From Sporomusa termitida (lineage in GTDB: Bacteria > Bacillota > Negativicutes > Sporomusales > Sporomusaceae): DNA of 64,000 nucleotides. This document shows positions 17,379 to 26,738 of the stretch, piece by piece. The notes beneath the pieces were generated by a model. That model ran no database searches and was not told where the DNA came from. It saw only the letters and a program-made list of their open reading frames with translations. The stretch is from the NCBI RefSeq assembly GCF_007641255.1, contig NZ_CP036259.1, positions 806,001 through 870,000 on the forward strand. Reading direction: 5' to 3'. The number at the start of each line of letters is the position of its first letter. Position 1 is the stretch's first letter. The position numbers were made by a program, and so were the translations under genes.

Positions 17379-17740
17379 GTTGAGCCAAGATTGGTGCCGG
17401 GTTTGCAAGAGCTCGGTATTAGTCGGCCAAAGATTGGCGTCGGGTCACATGGTTCGGCGTTAGTCGGCGGGAAGACTGGCATGGGTCTTGAAAGGCTGTA
17501 CGGTAGCCCAACTGTTGCCGTGTGGTCCCAAGGGATGTATGTTGGTCGAGCTAAGACTGCTATGGGTTGTGAATAATAGGGGTCGTTTGCAGTCGAGAGA
17601 TTGCAGGCGGTTCAGTAGCTATCTGTGGTAGTCGAGCAAAGGTTTGCAGCGGTTGTGTAATGCTTGTGGGTAGGCGAAAGTCTGCGTATAGGTATGTAAT
17701 GATCGGTGTAGGCTGTAGCGTAGATCATTGCGGGCTCTTT
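17379..17740 (+). repeat. Nine degenerate direct repeats of about 41 nt
   Basis: Units begin at about 17379, 17422, 17463, 17506, 17545, 17592, 17631, 17673 and 17711 (spacing 38-47 nt). Most start GTCGAGC or GTCGGCC, followed by AAAGA and a TTGGC/TTGC half that can pair back, e.g. GCCAAAGATTGGC and GCAAAGGTTTGC, then a G/T-rich part. The plus strand is G-rich and C-poor. Spacings are not multiples of three, so a repeated peptide is unlikely although the frame 17304-17576 is open. A terminator follows at 17762. Function unknown; it may be a structured 3' UTR or a separate RNA. Confidence 0.65.
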
Positions 17741-17761
17741 ACTTTATATCGGATTAGCTGA

Positions 17762-17786
17762 GTCACTCATAAGGAGTGGCTTTTTT
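17762..17786 (+). terminator. Intrinsic terminator after the repeat tract
   Basis: GTCACTC / GAGTGGC stem (one G-T pair) with a 5-nt loop, followed by six T. Confidence 0.8.
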
Positions 17787-17804
17787 AGTTTGTGGAATGC
17801 ATAT

Positions 17805-17833
17805 AAAAAAAGCAGGCACCTTACGGTACCTGC
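17805..17833 (-). terminator. Intrinsic terminator after the radical SAM gene
   Basis: On the minus strand GCAGGTACC / GGTGCCTGC with a GTAA loop is followed by seven T. Confidence 0.85.
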
Positions 17834-17847
17834 TGAGTTGAGGGCGT

Positions 17848-19578
17848 CTATCTGGTATAGGTTCTTGCCAGCCGGCGGCTGGCGGCATTAATGGAAGCTG
17901 TAATCTCTCGGGTATAATCGGTACTGCCGCTAATAATGTCAAGCAATGTTTTTTGTTTAAACCGGACGAGATCGAGTTTGGACTGAAGGCCAATTGCCTC
18001 AGTCATCATTAGGTATTCATCTGAAATATCTGTGGGAATACCAAGACTGGCAACGTATGCCCGGAGTTTGCCCGTCTCCTTTAGCACCGTTTTACTCTCC
18101 ATATCGTTAAGCGAGGAGCCTAAATCATCCCAGAATTCAACAGGCTTATAAATTGAGTATTCATATTCCATGAATCGTTGGGTAAAGGTCGCTGCCCCCT
18201 CAGAGAATTTGAAACCAAATTTAGCGGCATCCTTATACCAATTGGTTTCCGGGAAAGGTCCGGGAGGATTCACAATAACCGTATCCGGCAGTGCTTCATC
18301 AATTAAGGTTACATTGGCCTGAAAAACTTCTTCCATAGAAATTCCCGGTGGCAATGGGCAGGGATAAATCAGCGAGAGCCCGACCCGGCAAGGCAACCTG
18401 ACTGCGTCGGATGCCAGGCGGATAGTAACGATCGTATTAATAATATCTTTTCGCTCTATCCCCTTATTCATTATTTCCCGGTTAACGCCGTCATGTCCGG
18501 TTTCACCGCCCATAAATACAGCCCTGAGGCCAGCCTGAATCAGGAGGCGATAGGTTGCCAAAGTCTCCGCACTCACGTTGGCGGCACGAACAAACATAGA
18601 AAAACGGATATTCAGGCCATGGGTTAAAATAGCTTCAGCAATTTCCCGCCCATGAACCATCGGTGTCTCTGAACTGCTAAACCGGAAAAATGATATACCG
18701 CGTTGGAGCATTGCCTTAATCTCAGTAATAATATCCTCCACCGGTCGTGGCGTAAAAGGAACAGTGCAGCGGGTATGGGAGCAAAAGTTACAATTATTCC
18801 AACTGCAACCCACACCGTCGACAATTGTGTGAAAAAGAATTTTGCCGTCAAGATCGGCAGCGTAATAGTTGGGAATTGTTTGCGCGGCCAGGCCCCGGAC
18901 AACCTCCGTATGATCGCCGGCAAAGCCGCCTGTTTTTAACAATGGTCCCCCCCATTGGGCGTGGACTTGTTGCAGAAAAATGCTTTTCGAGGGTGTCTGC
19001 CGGCGTAAAGTAATCAGCTTTTCCAGAATTTCTTCGCCTGGTCCCATGATAGCGAGATCAAAGTCTGTGTGGGAAAGTACGATATCACCATAAACTTTAA
19101 CCTGAGGACCGCCGGCGATGATAATTGTTTCCGGACTATACTGCCTGATTTCAGCTGCAAGTTCCCGGCCCCAGGTATAGGCTTCTCCATACCATAGCTT
19201 CAGGCCGACAATGGGAATCTGCCGGGCCTGTACATCGGCAGCGATCTGCCGCCGCCTGTTGCGCAGATATTCCCGCCGGCATTGAAGAGCATACGCCTGC
19301 AATGGCCAGGCCGCAACTAACATGCCGGCAGCTAACGGTTTTACGCGGTAGAACTTCATTAACAACCGGGTCATTGTTTTTAATAGCCGCAGGCACCACT
19401 GGGGTACACCCTTTTCCAAAGCAGTAACCCTTTGATCATCGACAATTTCAGCGTGAATGCCTTTGTACTCCAGATAGGTACGCAGTATCACCAGGCTGTT
19501 TTCAAGGGCCGCGTCTGAAACAACCCGCTGCCGCGGGGCATAACTGTTAATCAGCAGGATATCCGGAGTAGTTTTCAT
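17848..19578 (-). CDS. Radical SAM protein with N-terminal B12-binding-like domain
   Basis: 576 aa. The N-terminal third has a Rossmann-like fold of the cobalamin-binding type (DILLINSYAP at the start; ETIIIAGGPQVKVYG; FDLAIMGPGEEIL), but no DxHxxG cobalamin ligand motif. The radical SAM core follows with cysteines spaced CX4CX2C (GCSWNNCNFCSH), rather than the canonical CX3CX2C, and a GGETG segment for SAM binding. Such enzymes perform methylations, rearrangements or ring closures on unactivated carbons. The ATG overlaps the stop of the upstream acyltransferase gene by one base (TAATG), so the products are made together and may act on the same molecule. The substrate is unknown. Confidence 0.85.
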   Translation of the reverse strand: MKTTPDILLINSYAPRQRVVSDAALENSLVILRTYLEYKGIHAEIVDDQRVTALEKGVPQWCLRLLKTMTRLLMKFYRVKPLAAGMLVAAWPLQAYALQCRREYLRNRRRQIAADVQARQIPIVGLKLWYGEAYTWGRELAAEIRQYSPETIIIAGGPQVKVYGDIVLSHTDFDLAIMGPGEEILEKLITLRRQTPSKSIFLQQVHAQWGGPLLKTGGFAGDHTEVVRGLAAQTIPNYYAADLDGKILFHTIVDGVGCSWNNCNFCSHTRCTVPFTPRPVEDIITEIKAMLQRGISFFRFSSSETPMVHGREIAEAILTHGLNIRFSMFVRAANVSAETLATYRLLIQAGLRAVFMGGETGHDGVNREIMNKGIERKDIINTIVTIRLASDAVRLPCRVGLSLIYPCPLPPGISMEEVFQANVTLIDEALPDTVIVNPPGPFPETNWYKDAAKFGFKFSEGAATFTQRFMEYEYSIYKPVEFWDDLGSSLNDMESKTVLKETGKLRAYVASLGIPTDISDEYLMMTEAIGLQSKLDLVRFKQKTLLDIISGSTDYTREITASINAASRRLARTYTR

Positions 19579-20702
19579 TATTGGTCCTCCCTAGACAGGC
19601 TTAGGCGCAGTTTGCGGCCCAGATCAGGCTGGAAACGCTGGAGCTTCTCGAAAGCAATCCGGGATATTGTCAGTATTTCACAATCGGCAACTGCAGTGGC
19701 ATCAACCTGATGGTGAGTCTGGGCAAACAGGCCGACAGTGCCTATGATATCACCGCATTTAGCTTGGGAAACCTCTCCTACCTGAGAAGCAATCCTCATA
19801 ACTCCGGTAATAAGCAGATTTAGTTCGTTACACACATCTCCCTGGCGGATAAATTCGCTTCCCTGGCGGCATTCGACCGGGGTAGCTATGTGCAGCAGTT
19901 TTTTTACTTCATTTTCATTCAAAGTACTCAGTGCCGATAAAGGATGATTGATACGCTGTTTAACGAAATCCCATCGTTTTTGTTTACTGGTAAATATGCC
20001 GACAGGGTAGCGAGAAGCTTCAGGAAAGTTAGCCAGAAACCATTCTCTGGCTGCAGTTGAGTTAGTATATTTTTTTGCAATACGTAAATATGGTGAACGA
20101 ATGGCGGTCAGGTGTTCGATATCCTCCGGCATAAGTAGAATTGGGACCACAAACCCGTAGCCAGGATCCTGAAAGCCTGGCGCAAAAGACTGATAGCCCA
20201 ATTGTTCATACATGGGGAGAAGATATGGATTGCAGCCGCTTAAGTTGAACTGTATATTGTGTTCGCGCAGGAATTTATAGCAGTGTGTTAAAAGCTGAAA
20301 AAATACCGGAGTCTTTCGGTACAATGGATCGACCATCATTTTGGTCCCAAAACAAATATTTTTACTATTAGGACTGAATTTCTGGAAACGTGCGAGTTGA
20401 AAGATATGTGCCAGCCCAGTCGGAAAGTCGCTGGCTTTACCAAAAGTTGCCCGGACAGCACCAACAATACGGCCATCTGCTAATTTCGCGTAAGCTTGCT
20501 GACTCCACGAATCCAGTTCATCAATTATAACTTTTCGATAATGGTCGGTACTGGGGATAATGCGCTTCATTTCGCCAATATGAATTTGATAACGAAAATG
20601 GTAGATAGCTTCTTTTTCTTCGTTTGTATAGGCATCATAAATTTTAACACTTTCCCATTCTGGTTTGGCAGCAGTTTCCAGTTTTTGTTTTTTTGTTTGC
20701 AT
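19578..20702 (-). CDS. FeeM-like N-acyltransferase fused to a cyclic-nucleotide-binding-like domain (copy 1)
   Basis: 374 aa. Residues about 18-215 resemble FeeM/autoinducer-synthase acyltransferases, which transfer fatty acyl groups from acyl-ACP to amino-acid amines: AIYHFRYQIHIGEM, conserved acidic DELDSW, MMVDPLYRKTPVFFQLL, and YEQLGYQSF. Residues about 265-365 form a CRP-like cNMP-binding beta-barrel (FIRQGDVCNELNLLITGVMRI, then CGDIIGTVGLFAQ). The phosphate-binding cassette lacks the usual Glu and Arg (GTVGLF... QVDATA), so ordinary cAMP or cGMP binding is doubtful. Downstream radical SAM gene is translationally coupled; upstream is a PAS histidine kinase. The same order is found at 36-39 kb. 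GGGGTG precedes ATG 20702. Confidence 0.8.
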   Translation of the reverse strand: MQTKKQKLETAAKPEWESVKIYDAYTNEEKEAIYHFRYQIHIGEMKRIIPSTDHYRKVIIDELDSWSQQAYAKLADGRIVGAVRATFGKASDFPTGLAHIFQLARFQKFSPNSKNICFGTKMMVDPLYRKTPVFFQLLTHCYKFLREHNIQFNLSGCNPYLLPMYEQLGYQSFAPGFQDPGYGFVVPILLMPEDIEHLTAIRSPYLRIAKKYTNSTAAREWFLANFPEASRYPVGIFTSKQKRWDFVKQRINHPLSALSTLNENEVKKLLHIATPVECRQGSEFIRQGDVCNELNLLITGVMRIASQVGEVSQAKCGDIIGTVGLFAQTHHQVDATAVADCEILTISRIAFEKLQRFQPDLGRKLRLSLSREDQ

Positions 20703-20736
20703 TGTTAGTCACCCCTTGAGTTTTAGTCAATGTATT

Positions 20737-20775
20737 TCAACAAGCTATACTGTCGCTCACATACAACCACCTCCT
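20737..20775 (-). other. Unexplained strong ribosome binding site before the acyltransferase gene
   Basis: AGGAGG at 20770-20775 stands 7 nt before an ATG that is followed at once by TGA; an overlapping GTG at 20760 opens a 7-residue frame ending at 20737. It is about 60 nt ahead of the true gene start. It may be a leader peptide or coupling site; equally it may be chance. Confidence 0.25.
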
Positions 20776-20826
20776 AAAAAATTTCGTCCTATCTATTTAC
20801 CCTTGCAAATGGAAATGATAGAGACG

Positions 20827-20849
20827 AAAAAAAAAGGCCTTGCGGCCTT
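20827..20849 (-). terminator. Intrinsic terminator after kinase copy 1
   Basis: On the minus strand AAGGCC / GGCCTT with a GCAA loop is followed by nine T. It separates the kinase from the acyltransferase gene, which must therefore have its own promoter or depend on read-through. Confidence 0.85.
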
Positions 20850-20854
20850 CTTTA

Positions 20855-22501
20855 TCAATTAATTGTTTCAAATCTTATGTTTATTGTCGTTCCGGCCGGT
20901 CCAGTATTGATGTCCAGTTTAGCGTTATGCCTGTGCGCGATGCGATAGCAGATGGCCATACCCAGGCCGGTACCGGTAGCTTTGGTAGTGAGAAATGGCT
21001 TGCCCAGATTTTCAAGAACCTGTTGAGGAATACCTGGTCCTTGATCGGCGACGCTCAATATAGTTCCCTTGCTGTCAATAGTGGTTGTAATAGTCAGTTT
21101 TCCGCCTGATGGCATGGCTTCAATGGCGTTGCGAGTAAAATTAAGGATAAGCTGTTTGATCTCTTTGTCATCAAGATAAAGATTGGGGATTTTTCCAAGT
21201 TCGAGAACGGTTTCAATATTAAAGGAAACAGCATCGGCCTTAATTAACGGATGGATTGTTAATATAATTTCATTAAGATTGCATTTCTTCATTTCGATGC
21301 TTTTATTTTTACTTAATGCGAGATATTCGGTTATAATATGGTTGGTTCGGTCCAGTTCGTCAAGCAATAAGGTAAATTGTTCCTTATAATGCTGAAACTC
21401 ACGTTTATTACCAAACAACTGCAAATAGCCGCGCACAGTGGTAAGGGGATTGCGAACTTCATGTGCCAGATTGGCAGCCATCTGCCCTACAATGTTTAGT
21501 CGGTCAAGGCGCGCCACATCCTGCTCCAGTAGGACTCGTTTAGTAATATCCCGCATTATTCCCTCAATAGCAAGAGGTTGACCATCTGAATTAGCAATAA
21601 CATTTTGTTTTGGTTCTACCCATAGAATATCACCGTTTTTATGTACCACCCGGAGTGTGGTGAAATCATTGAGACCTATCGGCGGTTTAATTAACTTCTT
21701 AAAGTTTCCACGATCGGCCGGATGAATGATGCGCATGACATTGCGAAGTGTTTTTATTTCAGCAGGATCATATCCAGTCAGTTTCTTAACAGACGGGCTG
21801 ATGTATTCGAATCCAACAGGTCGAATTAACTGATAGCGATAAATAACATCAGTGGCATTATCTGCTAACAGACGATAGTACTTTTCTTTTTCGGCAAGTT
21901 CGACTCTTAGCTTTTCAAAGTAAATCAAAACAATACCAATTGCAACTGTAGAACGAAGCAGTGCATCCATCAGATAACCCCAAGGAGCAAACCATCTAAT
22001 CTGGAATAGGAATGGCATATCTAATGCGTGGATACCGAGAAGGAAAAAACCGCCGGCAGTAAGCCAAACTCCCAGGCCATTGTTAATTTGACTCACTGCT
22101 CTCGCGGTAGAGGCATATGCAAAGGCAATATAAATTGCACCAGGCAGCAGGTAAGCTTCGGTAGGTAACCCCATTAACCGGCCTATTACAGAAAAAAATA
22201 AGACCAGTATACAACCGGATAACCAAATGACGGAAAATTTTTTCCCGGCTAACTCCATTGTACCAGCCGTCAAAAGCAGACAGTGTGCAAAAACCAGCAC
22301 CCCATACATTATTCCTAGGTATAATGAAGATTGGTCGATAAAAGCTTTTTCAAGAAAAATAATCCTGACTTCATGTATGATCCATGCAGTCAGCCATTTT
22401 ACCAGGTAACTATGTTTATATTGAATGTAAAGATAAGCATAGGTCAAAACCATTAATGTACTCGCGATGATATTCGTGGTTAAAGCGGCGTCCATAGACA
22501 T
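20855..22501 (-). CDS. PAS-domain sensor histidine kinase with polytopic membrane domain (copy 1)
   Basis: 548 aa. About six or seven hydrophobic segments fill residues 5-205; a PAS domain spans about 215-335; HisKA has the phospho-acceptor His at 347 in LAHEVRNPLTTVRGY; the HATPase_c domain shows NFTRNAIEAMP (N box), DQGPGIP (G1) and GTGLGM (G2). The architecture is like Bacillus KinB/KinD-type sporulation kinases or similar PAS kinases. No response regulator is nearby. AGGAGG lies 7 bases before ATG 22501. Paralogs of this kinase lie at 37611 and 43011. Confidence 0.9.
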   Translation of the reverse strand: MSMDAALTTNIIASTLMVLTYAYLYIQYKHSYLVKWLTAWIIHEVRIIFLEKAFIDQSSLYLGIMYGVLVFAHCLLLTAGTMELAGKKFSVIWLSGCILVLFFSVIGRLMGLPTEAYLLPGAIYIAFAYASTARAVSQINNGLGVWLTAGGFFLLGIHALDMPFLFQIRWFAPWGYLMDALLRSTVAIGIVLIYFEKLRVELAEKEKYYRLLADNATDVIYRYQLIRPVGFEYISPSVKKLTGYDPAEIKTLRNVMRIIHPADRGNFKKLIKPPIGLNDFTTLRVVHKNGDILWVEPKQNVIANSDGQPLAIEGIMRDITKRVLLEQDVARLDRLNIVGQMAANLAHEVRNPLTTVRGYLQLFGNKREFQHYKEQFTLLLDELDRTNHIITEYLALSKNKSIEMKKCNLNEIILTIHPLIKADAVSFNIETVLELGKIPNLYLDDKEIKQLILNFTRNAIEAMPSGGKLTITTTIDSKGTILSVADQGPGIPQQVLENLGKPFLTTKATGTGLGMAICYRIAHRHNAKLDINTGPAGTTINIRFETIN

Positions 22502-22766
22502 GGAATGACCTCCTGCTAACCTGTTATATTTCGATATTGACTTAGATGAGTATGGCTAAGAATATAGTCTATTTTTCTAGATAATTACTCAAAATCCTCT
22601 ATATATTTCCAAAACTTCCAGTAGTAACCGACAGATGTTGTCAGGGTCAAATGGAAAGTTGGACAGGCTTATATGAGAGGAGAAAACCCAAAACAAAAAA
22701 TATTAACCGCCTTGAACAGTGACAATAGTTAGCTTAATACTGATAAATCACTGTTACAACAAAATG
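22502..22766. other. Intergenic region upstream of kinase copy 1
   Basis: AT-rich; it must hold the promoter of the kinase gene on the minus strand. I see no convincing gene or strong hairpin in it. Confidence 0.5.
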
Positions 22767-22803
22767 CAAAGAGCCGGAAAGATTGTGTATTTCCGGCTCT
22801 TTG
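22767..22803. terminator. Intrinsic terminator after collagen-like gene 1
   Basis: Perfect 14-bp stem CAAAGAGCCGGAAA / TTTCCGGCTCTTTG around a 9-nt loop. Confidence 0.85.
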
Positions 22804-22835
22804 CCAATAATTTGAGTGATTAACCTAATGTGCTA

Positions 22836-24281
<1,446 letters not shown>

Positions 24282-24375
24282 CTAACCTCCGTTTAATTTT
24301 TGAGATGTATAATAATTTATAAGCTTTGGCTGAACAAGTCAGCCTTCACTAACTAGCCGGGAAATAATTACATAA

Positions 24376-24403
24376 TATAGTATGAAGGTTTTTATAAAAC
24401 CGT
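24376..24403 (-). promoter_or_regulatory. Candidate sigma-K promoter of collagen-like gene 1
   Basis: On the minus strand AC, 17 nt, then CATACTATA, which fits the sigma-K pattern (AC, 16-17 nt, CATANNNTA). Mother-cell expression would suit an exosporium protein. Confidence 0.5.
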
Positions 24404-24472
24404 GAGTATCCAGCCGGAAGATCGCGGTATGGAATTGGTCTAAATTTGCTGAAAACGAACATAATAACAAAG

Positions 24473-24500
24473 AGGACCAAACCAGATATGGTTTGGTCCT
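24473..24500. terminator. Intrinsic terminator
   Basis: Perfect 11-bp stem AGGACCAAACC / GGTTTGGTCCT with an AGATAT loop, just after the CBO0543-type gene on the minus strand. Confidence 0.8.
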
Positions 24501-24539
24501 TCCTTATAGTCTTTGTTTTCATGACAGCGGCAGTTCTAT

Positions 24540-25025
24540 TTACCGATGGCTAAAATAATTGCACCCCCAGCGATAGAAGGCAATAAATGCCCTGGACATC
24601 AAAAAGGTGATTGTTAATGTATAAAAAGTAGTAAACCAACTCCATTCTATGTATTCTATAAGCTCAGTATAGAGTTCAAGCGGATATTCTATTATCGTCA
24701 TACCCGCGCTAAACAATAAGGCATAGCCAATTATAGGCAACAGGCTTTTGTCTTTGGTAACCTGGTTATACCACACACACAGGATGGGGAATACCCACAA
24801 TTCAAATAGTATGCAGGTATTGTAATAATGCGGAAACAGCCGGATCGGGTAATCAATCAGTTTGAGATTAACAACCGGGCTGCCCCAGATAAAATCAATA
24901 ATGCATTTAAACAATAAAACAACAACCCAGTCGCGAAAATACCGCCAGTCGATCAGAAACACCAGTATTAGTAAAGCAAGACCAGCTGCAATTATACTGA
25001 TTATCCCTTCCAGGCTAAAAATCAT
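24540..25025 (-). CDS. CBO0543-type membrane protein
   Basis: 161 aa, four or five transmembrane helices. The pattern WRYFRDWVVVLLFKCIIDFIWG, YPIRLFPHYYNTCILFELWVFP and SRAFIAFYRWG is that of a membrane protein family common in spore-forming Firmicutes, named after Clostridium botulinum CBO0543; no biochemical function is known. It lies among spore-surface genes. GAGAGG precedes ATG 25025. Confidence 0.75.
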   Translation of the reverse strand: MIFSLEGIISIIAAGLALLILVFLIDWRYFRDWVVVLLFKCIIDFIWGSPVVNLKLIDYPIRLFPHYYNTCILFELWVFPILCVWYNQVTKDKSLLPIIGYALLFSAGMTIIEYPLELYTELIEYIEWSWFTTFYTLTITFLMSRAFIAFYRWGCNYFSHR

Positions 25026-25184
25026 GGTGGGAATACCTCTCCATTCGTTTTCACAATTTACTCAATTGCAAAACTAGTCTGCTCTGCGATTCGATGGTGG
25101 CACTTACGCGACTATGATAGATTTCCCTACTGCAGATAAATTAAAACTTAGTAACCCTAAGTTTCTGGTTGCCAGTATTTGGTG

Positions 25185-26222
25185 TCAGCTCTTCAGGCGG
25201 TGACAAAGCTTTAAATCCTTTAGAAAAGCTAAAACTATTTCTTCGCGTGTGGCCCAGGAAGTGACAAGACGGATGGCAGAATGTTCGGCATCGACATTTT
25301 CCCAGACATAGAATACGTACTTTTCCTGGAGTCTCTTTATCAGCCAGTTGGGCAAAACCGGGAACAATTGATTGGTCGATGAGGGGGTTAGGAAGGTGTA
25401 GCCCGCAGTGCTTATTCCGTTTTTCAACACACTGGCCATGGTATTAGCCTGTTTGGCCAGCTCGAAGTATAGACCGTCCTGGAATAGTTCCAGGAATTGT
25501 ATGCCAAGAATACTGCCTTTAGCCAACAGGGCTCCTTTCTGCTTCATATGAAACCGAAAATCTTCTTTAAGTGAATCCCGGCAGATAACAAGTGCTTCCC
25601 CCAGCAGCGCCCCGTTTTTGGTTGCGCCAATATAGAAAGCATCGGCCAGGATTCCCAGATCAGATAGTTGCAGGTCATTTTCCACAGAGCAAAGGGCTGA
25701 CCCCAACCGGGCCCCGTCAATGTATAAATAAAGGTTTGCTGTTTGGCAAAAGCGGCTTAGTTGTTCCAGTTCGTCTTTGGTATAAATTGAACCAATTTCA
25801 GTCGGATTTGAAATATAAACAAGTTTTGGTTTTACCATATGCTCATCGCTATGGGTAACGAGAGCCGCTTTGATATGCAGCGGGTTAATTTTTCCGTCTG
25901 CTACCTCAATGGAGATGATTTTGTGGCCGGTAGCCTCGATCGCGCCGGTCTCATGTACCAGGATATGTCCCGTATTAGGCGCAATAATCGCTTCATGGGG
26001 CCTAAGAAAAGCAGAAAGAGCGGTGAGATTGGTTTGTGTACCGCCGGAGAATAAGTGTATGTCAATATCGTAACGCCCGATTTTTTGTTTTAAAAGCTTA
26101 ATGGCTGCTTTGGTATAATGGTCCTGGCCATAACCCTCGTTTTGCTCAAGGTTTGTGTTGCTTAATGCCTGTAATATTCGCGGATGTGCACCCTCACTGT
26201 AGTCGTTCTTAAAACTATACAT
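25185..26222 (-). CDS. PLP-dependent threonine aldolase-family enzyme
   Basis: 345 aa, fold-type I aminotransferase class, beta-eliminating lyase/threonine aldolase group. Seen: NDYSEGAHPRIL at the start, HLFSGGTQTN, HETGAIEATGHK, IDGARLGSAL with the Asp that pairs with the PLP ring nitrogen, and the PLP Lys in YIGATKNGALLGEA. It should cleave L-threonine or a similar beta-hydroxy amino acid to glycine plus aldehyde. GGGAGGAG 7 bases before ATG 26222 sets the start; upstream codons to 26285 are probably not used. Confidence 0.87.
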   Translation of the reverse strand: MYSFKNDYSEGAHPRILQALSNTNLEQNEGYGQDHYTKAAIKLLKQKIGRYDIDIHLFSGGTQTNLTALSAFLRPHEAIIAPNTGHILVHETGAIEATGHKIISIEVADGKINPLHIKAALVTHSDEHMVKPKLVYISNPTEIGSIYTKDELEQLSRFCQTANLYLYIDGARLGSALCSVENDLQLSDLGILADAFYIGATKNGALLGEALVICRDSLKEDFRFHMKQKGALLAKGSILGIQFLELFQDGLYFELAKQANTMASVLKNGISTAGYTFLTPSSTNQLFPVLPNWLIKRLQEKYVFYVWENVDAEHSAIRLVTSWATREEIVLAFLKDLKLCHRLKS

Positions 26223-26285
26223 TGCTATACTCCTCCCATCAGCTGCGAGCTTGTATTCGTGCGATATAATATACATAAAATTCAA

Positions 26286-26738
26286 TATCTTGTCAATGGC
26301 TGGAGAAAGTCTGGGCCGGTTTTTTCTGTTTGCCCGTGAATATTTCCCAATAGGTATTTGACCACATTAGCTTTTTAGTTTGATGACGGCCAAAATGGCA
26401 AATGGCGGCGTCAGCCCCTCCTAGCAGGTTGCGCGCAGTAGCTCTGTTAGGCATCAGCTTTACTATGGAACAGGATTTTTATAAGGGGCGTTAAGCCAAA
26501 AAGCACGGGAAAAAGTGCTTATACCGGACCAGGAGGAGCGGAAAGCCTGCCGCGGCCGTTGAATATGCATTGCGCTAGTGATAGGTTGCGCAGGCGCCGG
26601 GTGATGGGACTTACACGGAGCGACGATAAGTACCCCCGGCCGGCGGAACTGCATAAATAACAACACAGCCGGTAAACTAAAGGTAGCATTTAGCATTCAT
26701 TGTTACATGCTATCTGAAGATTATGGAGGTGCTTTGTT
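26286..26738. other. Non-coding region upstream of catalase
   Basis: About 450 nt without a convincing gene. A frame at 26466 reads nine codons from ATG to an in-frame TAA and continues as a short basic peptide to 26577, perhaps a remnant. Near the catalase start, TAGCAT at 26684 and 26691 faces ATGCTA at 26707, a possible operator. Confidence 0.4.

Noticed and set aside
17304-17576. Open frame of 90 codons over the first repeats
   Set aside because: No ribosome binding site, begins one base after the previous stop, and repeat spacing is not a multiple of three; better explained by the repeat tract.
17379-17740. CRISPR array
   Set aside because: Repeats are too diverged, spacing varies 38-47 nt without unique spacers, and no cas genes are present.
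26463-26696. 77-codon minus-strand frame before catalase
   Set aside because: Low coding character, no ribosome binding site and no recognisable domain.
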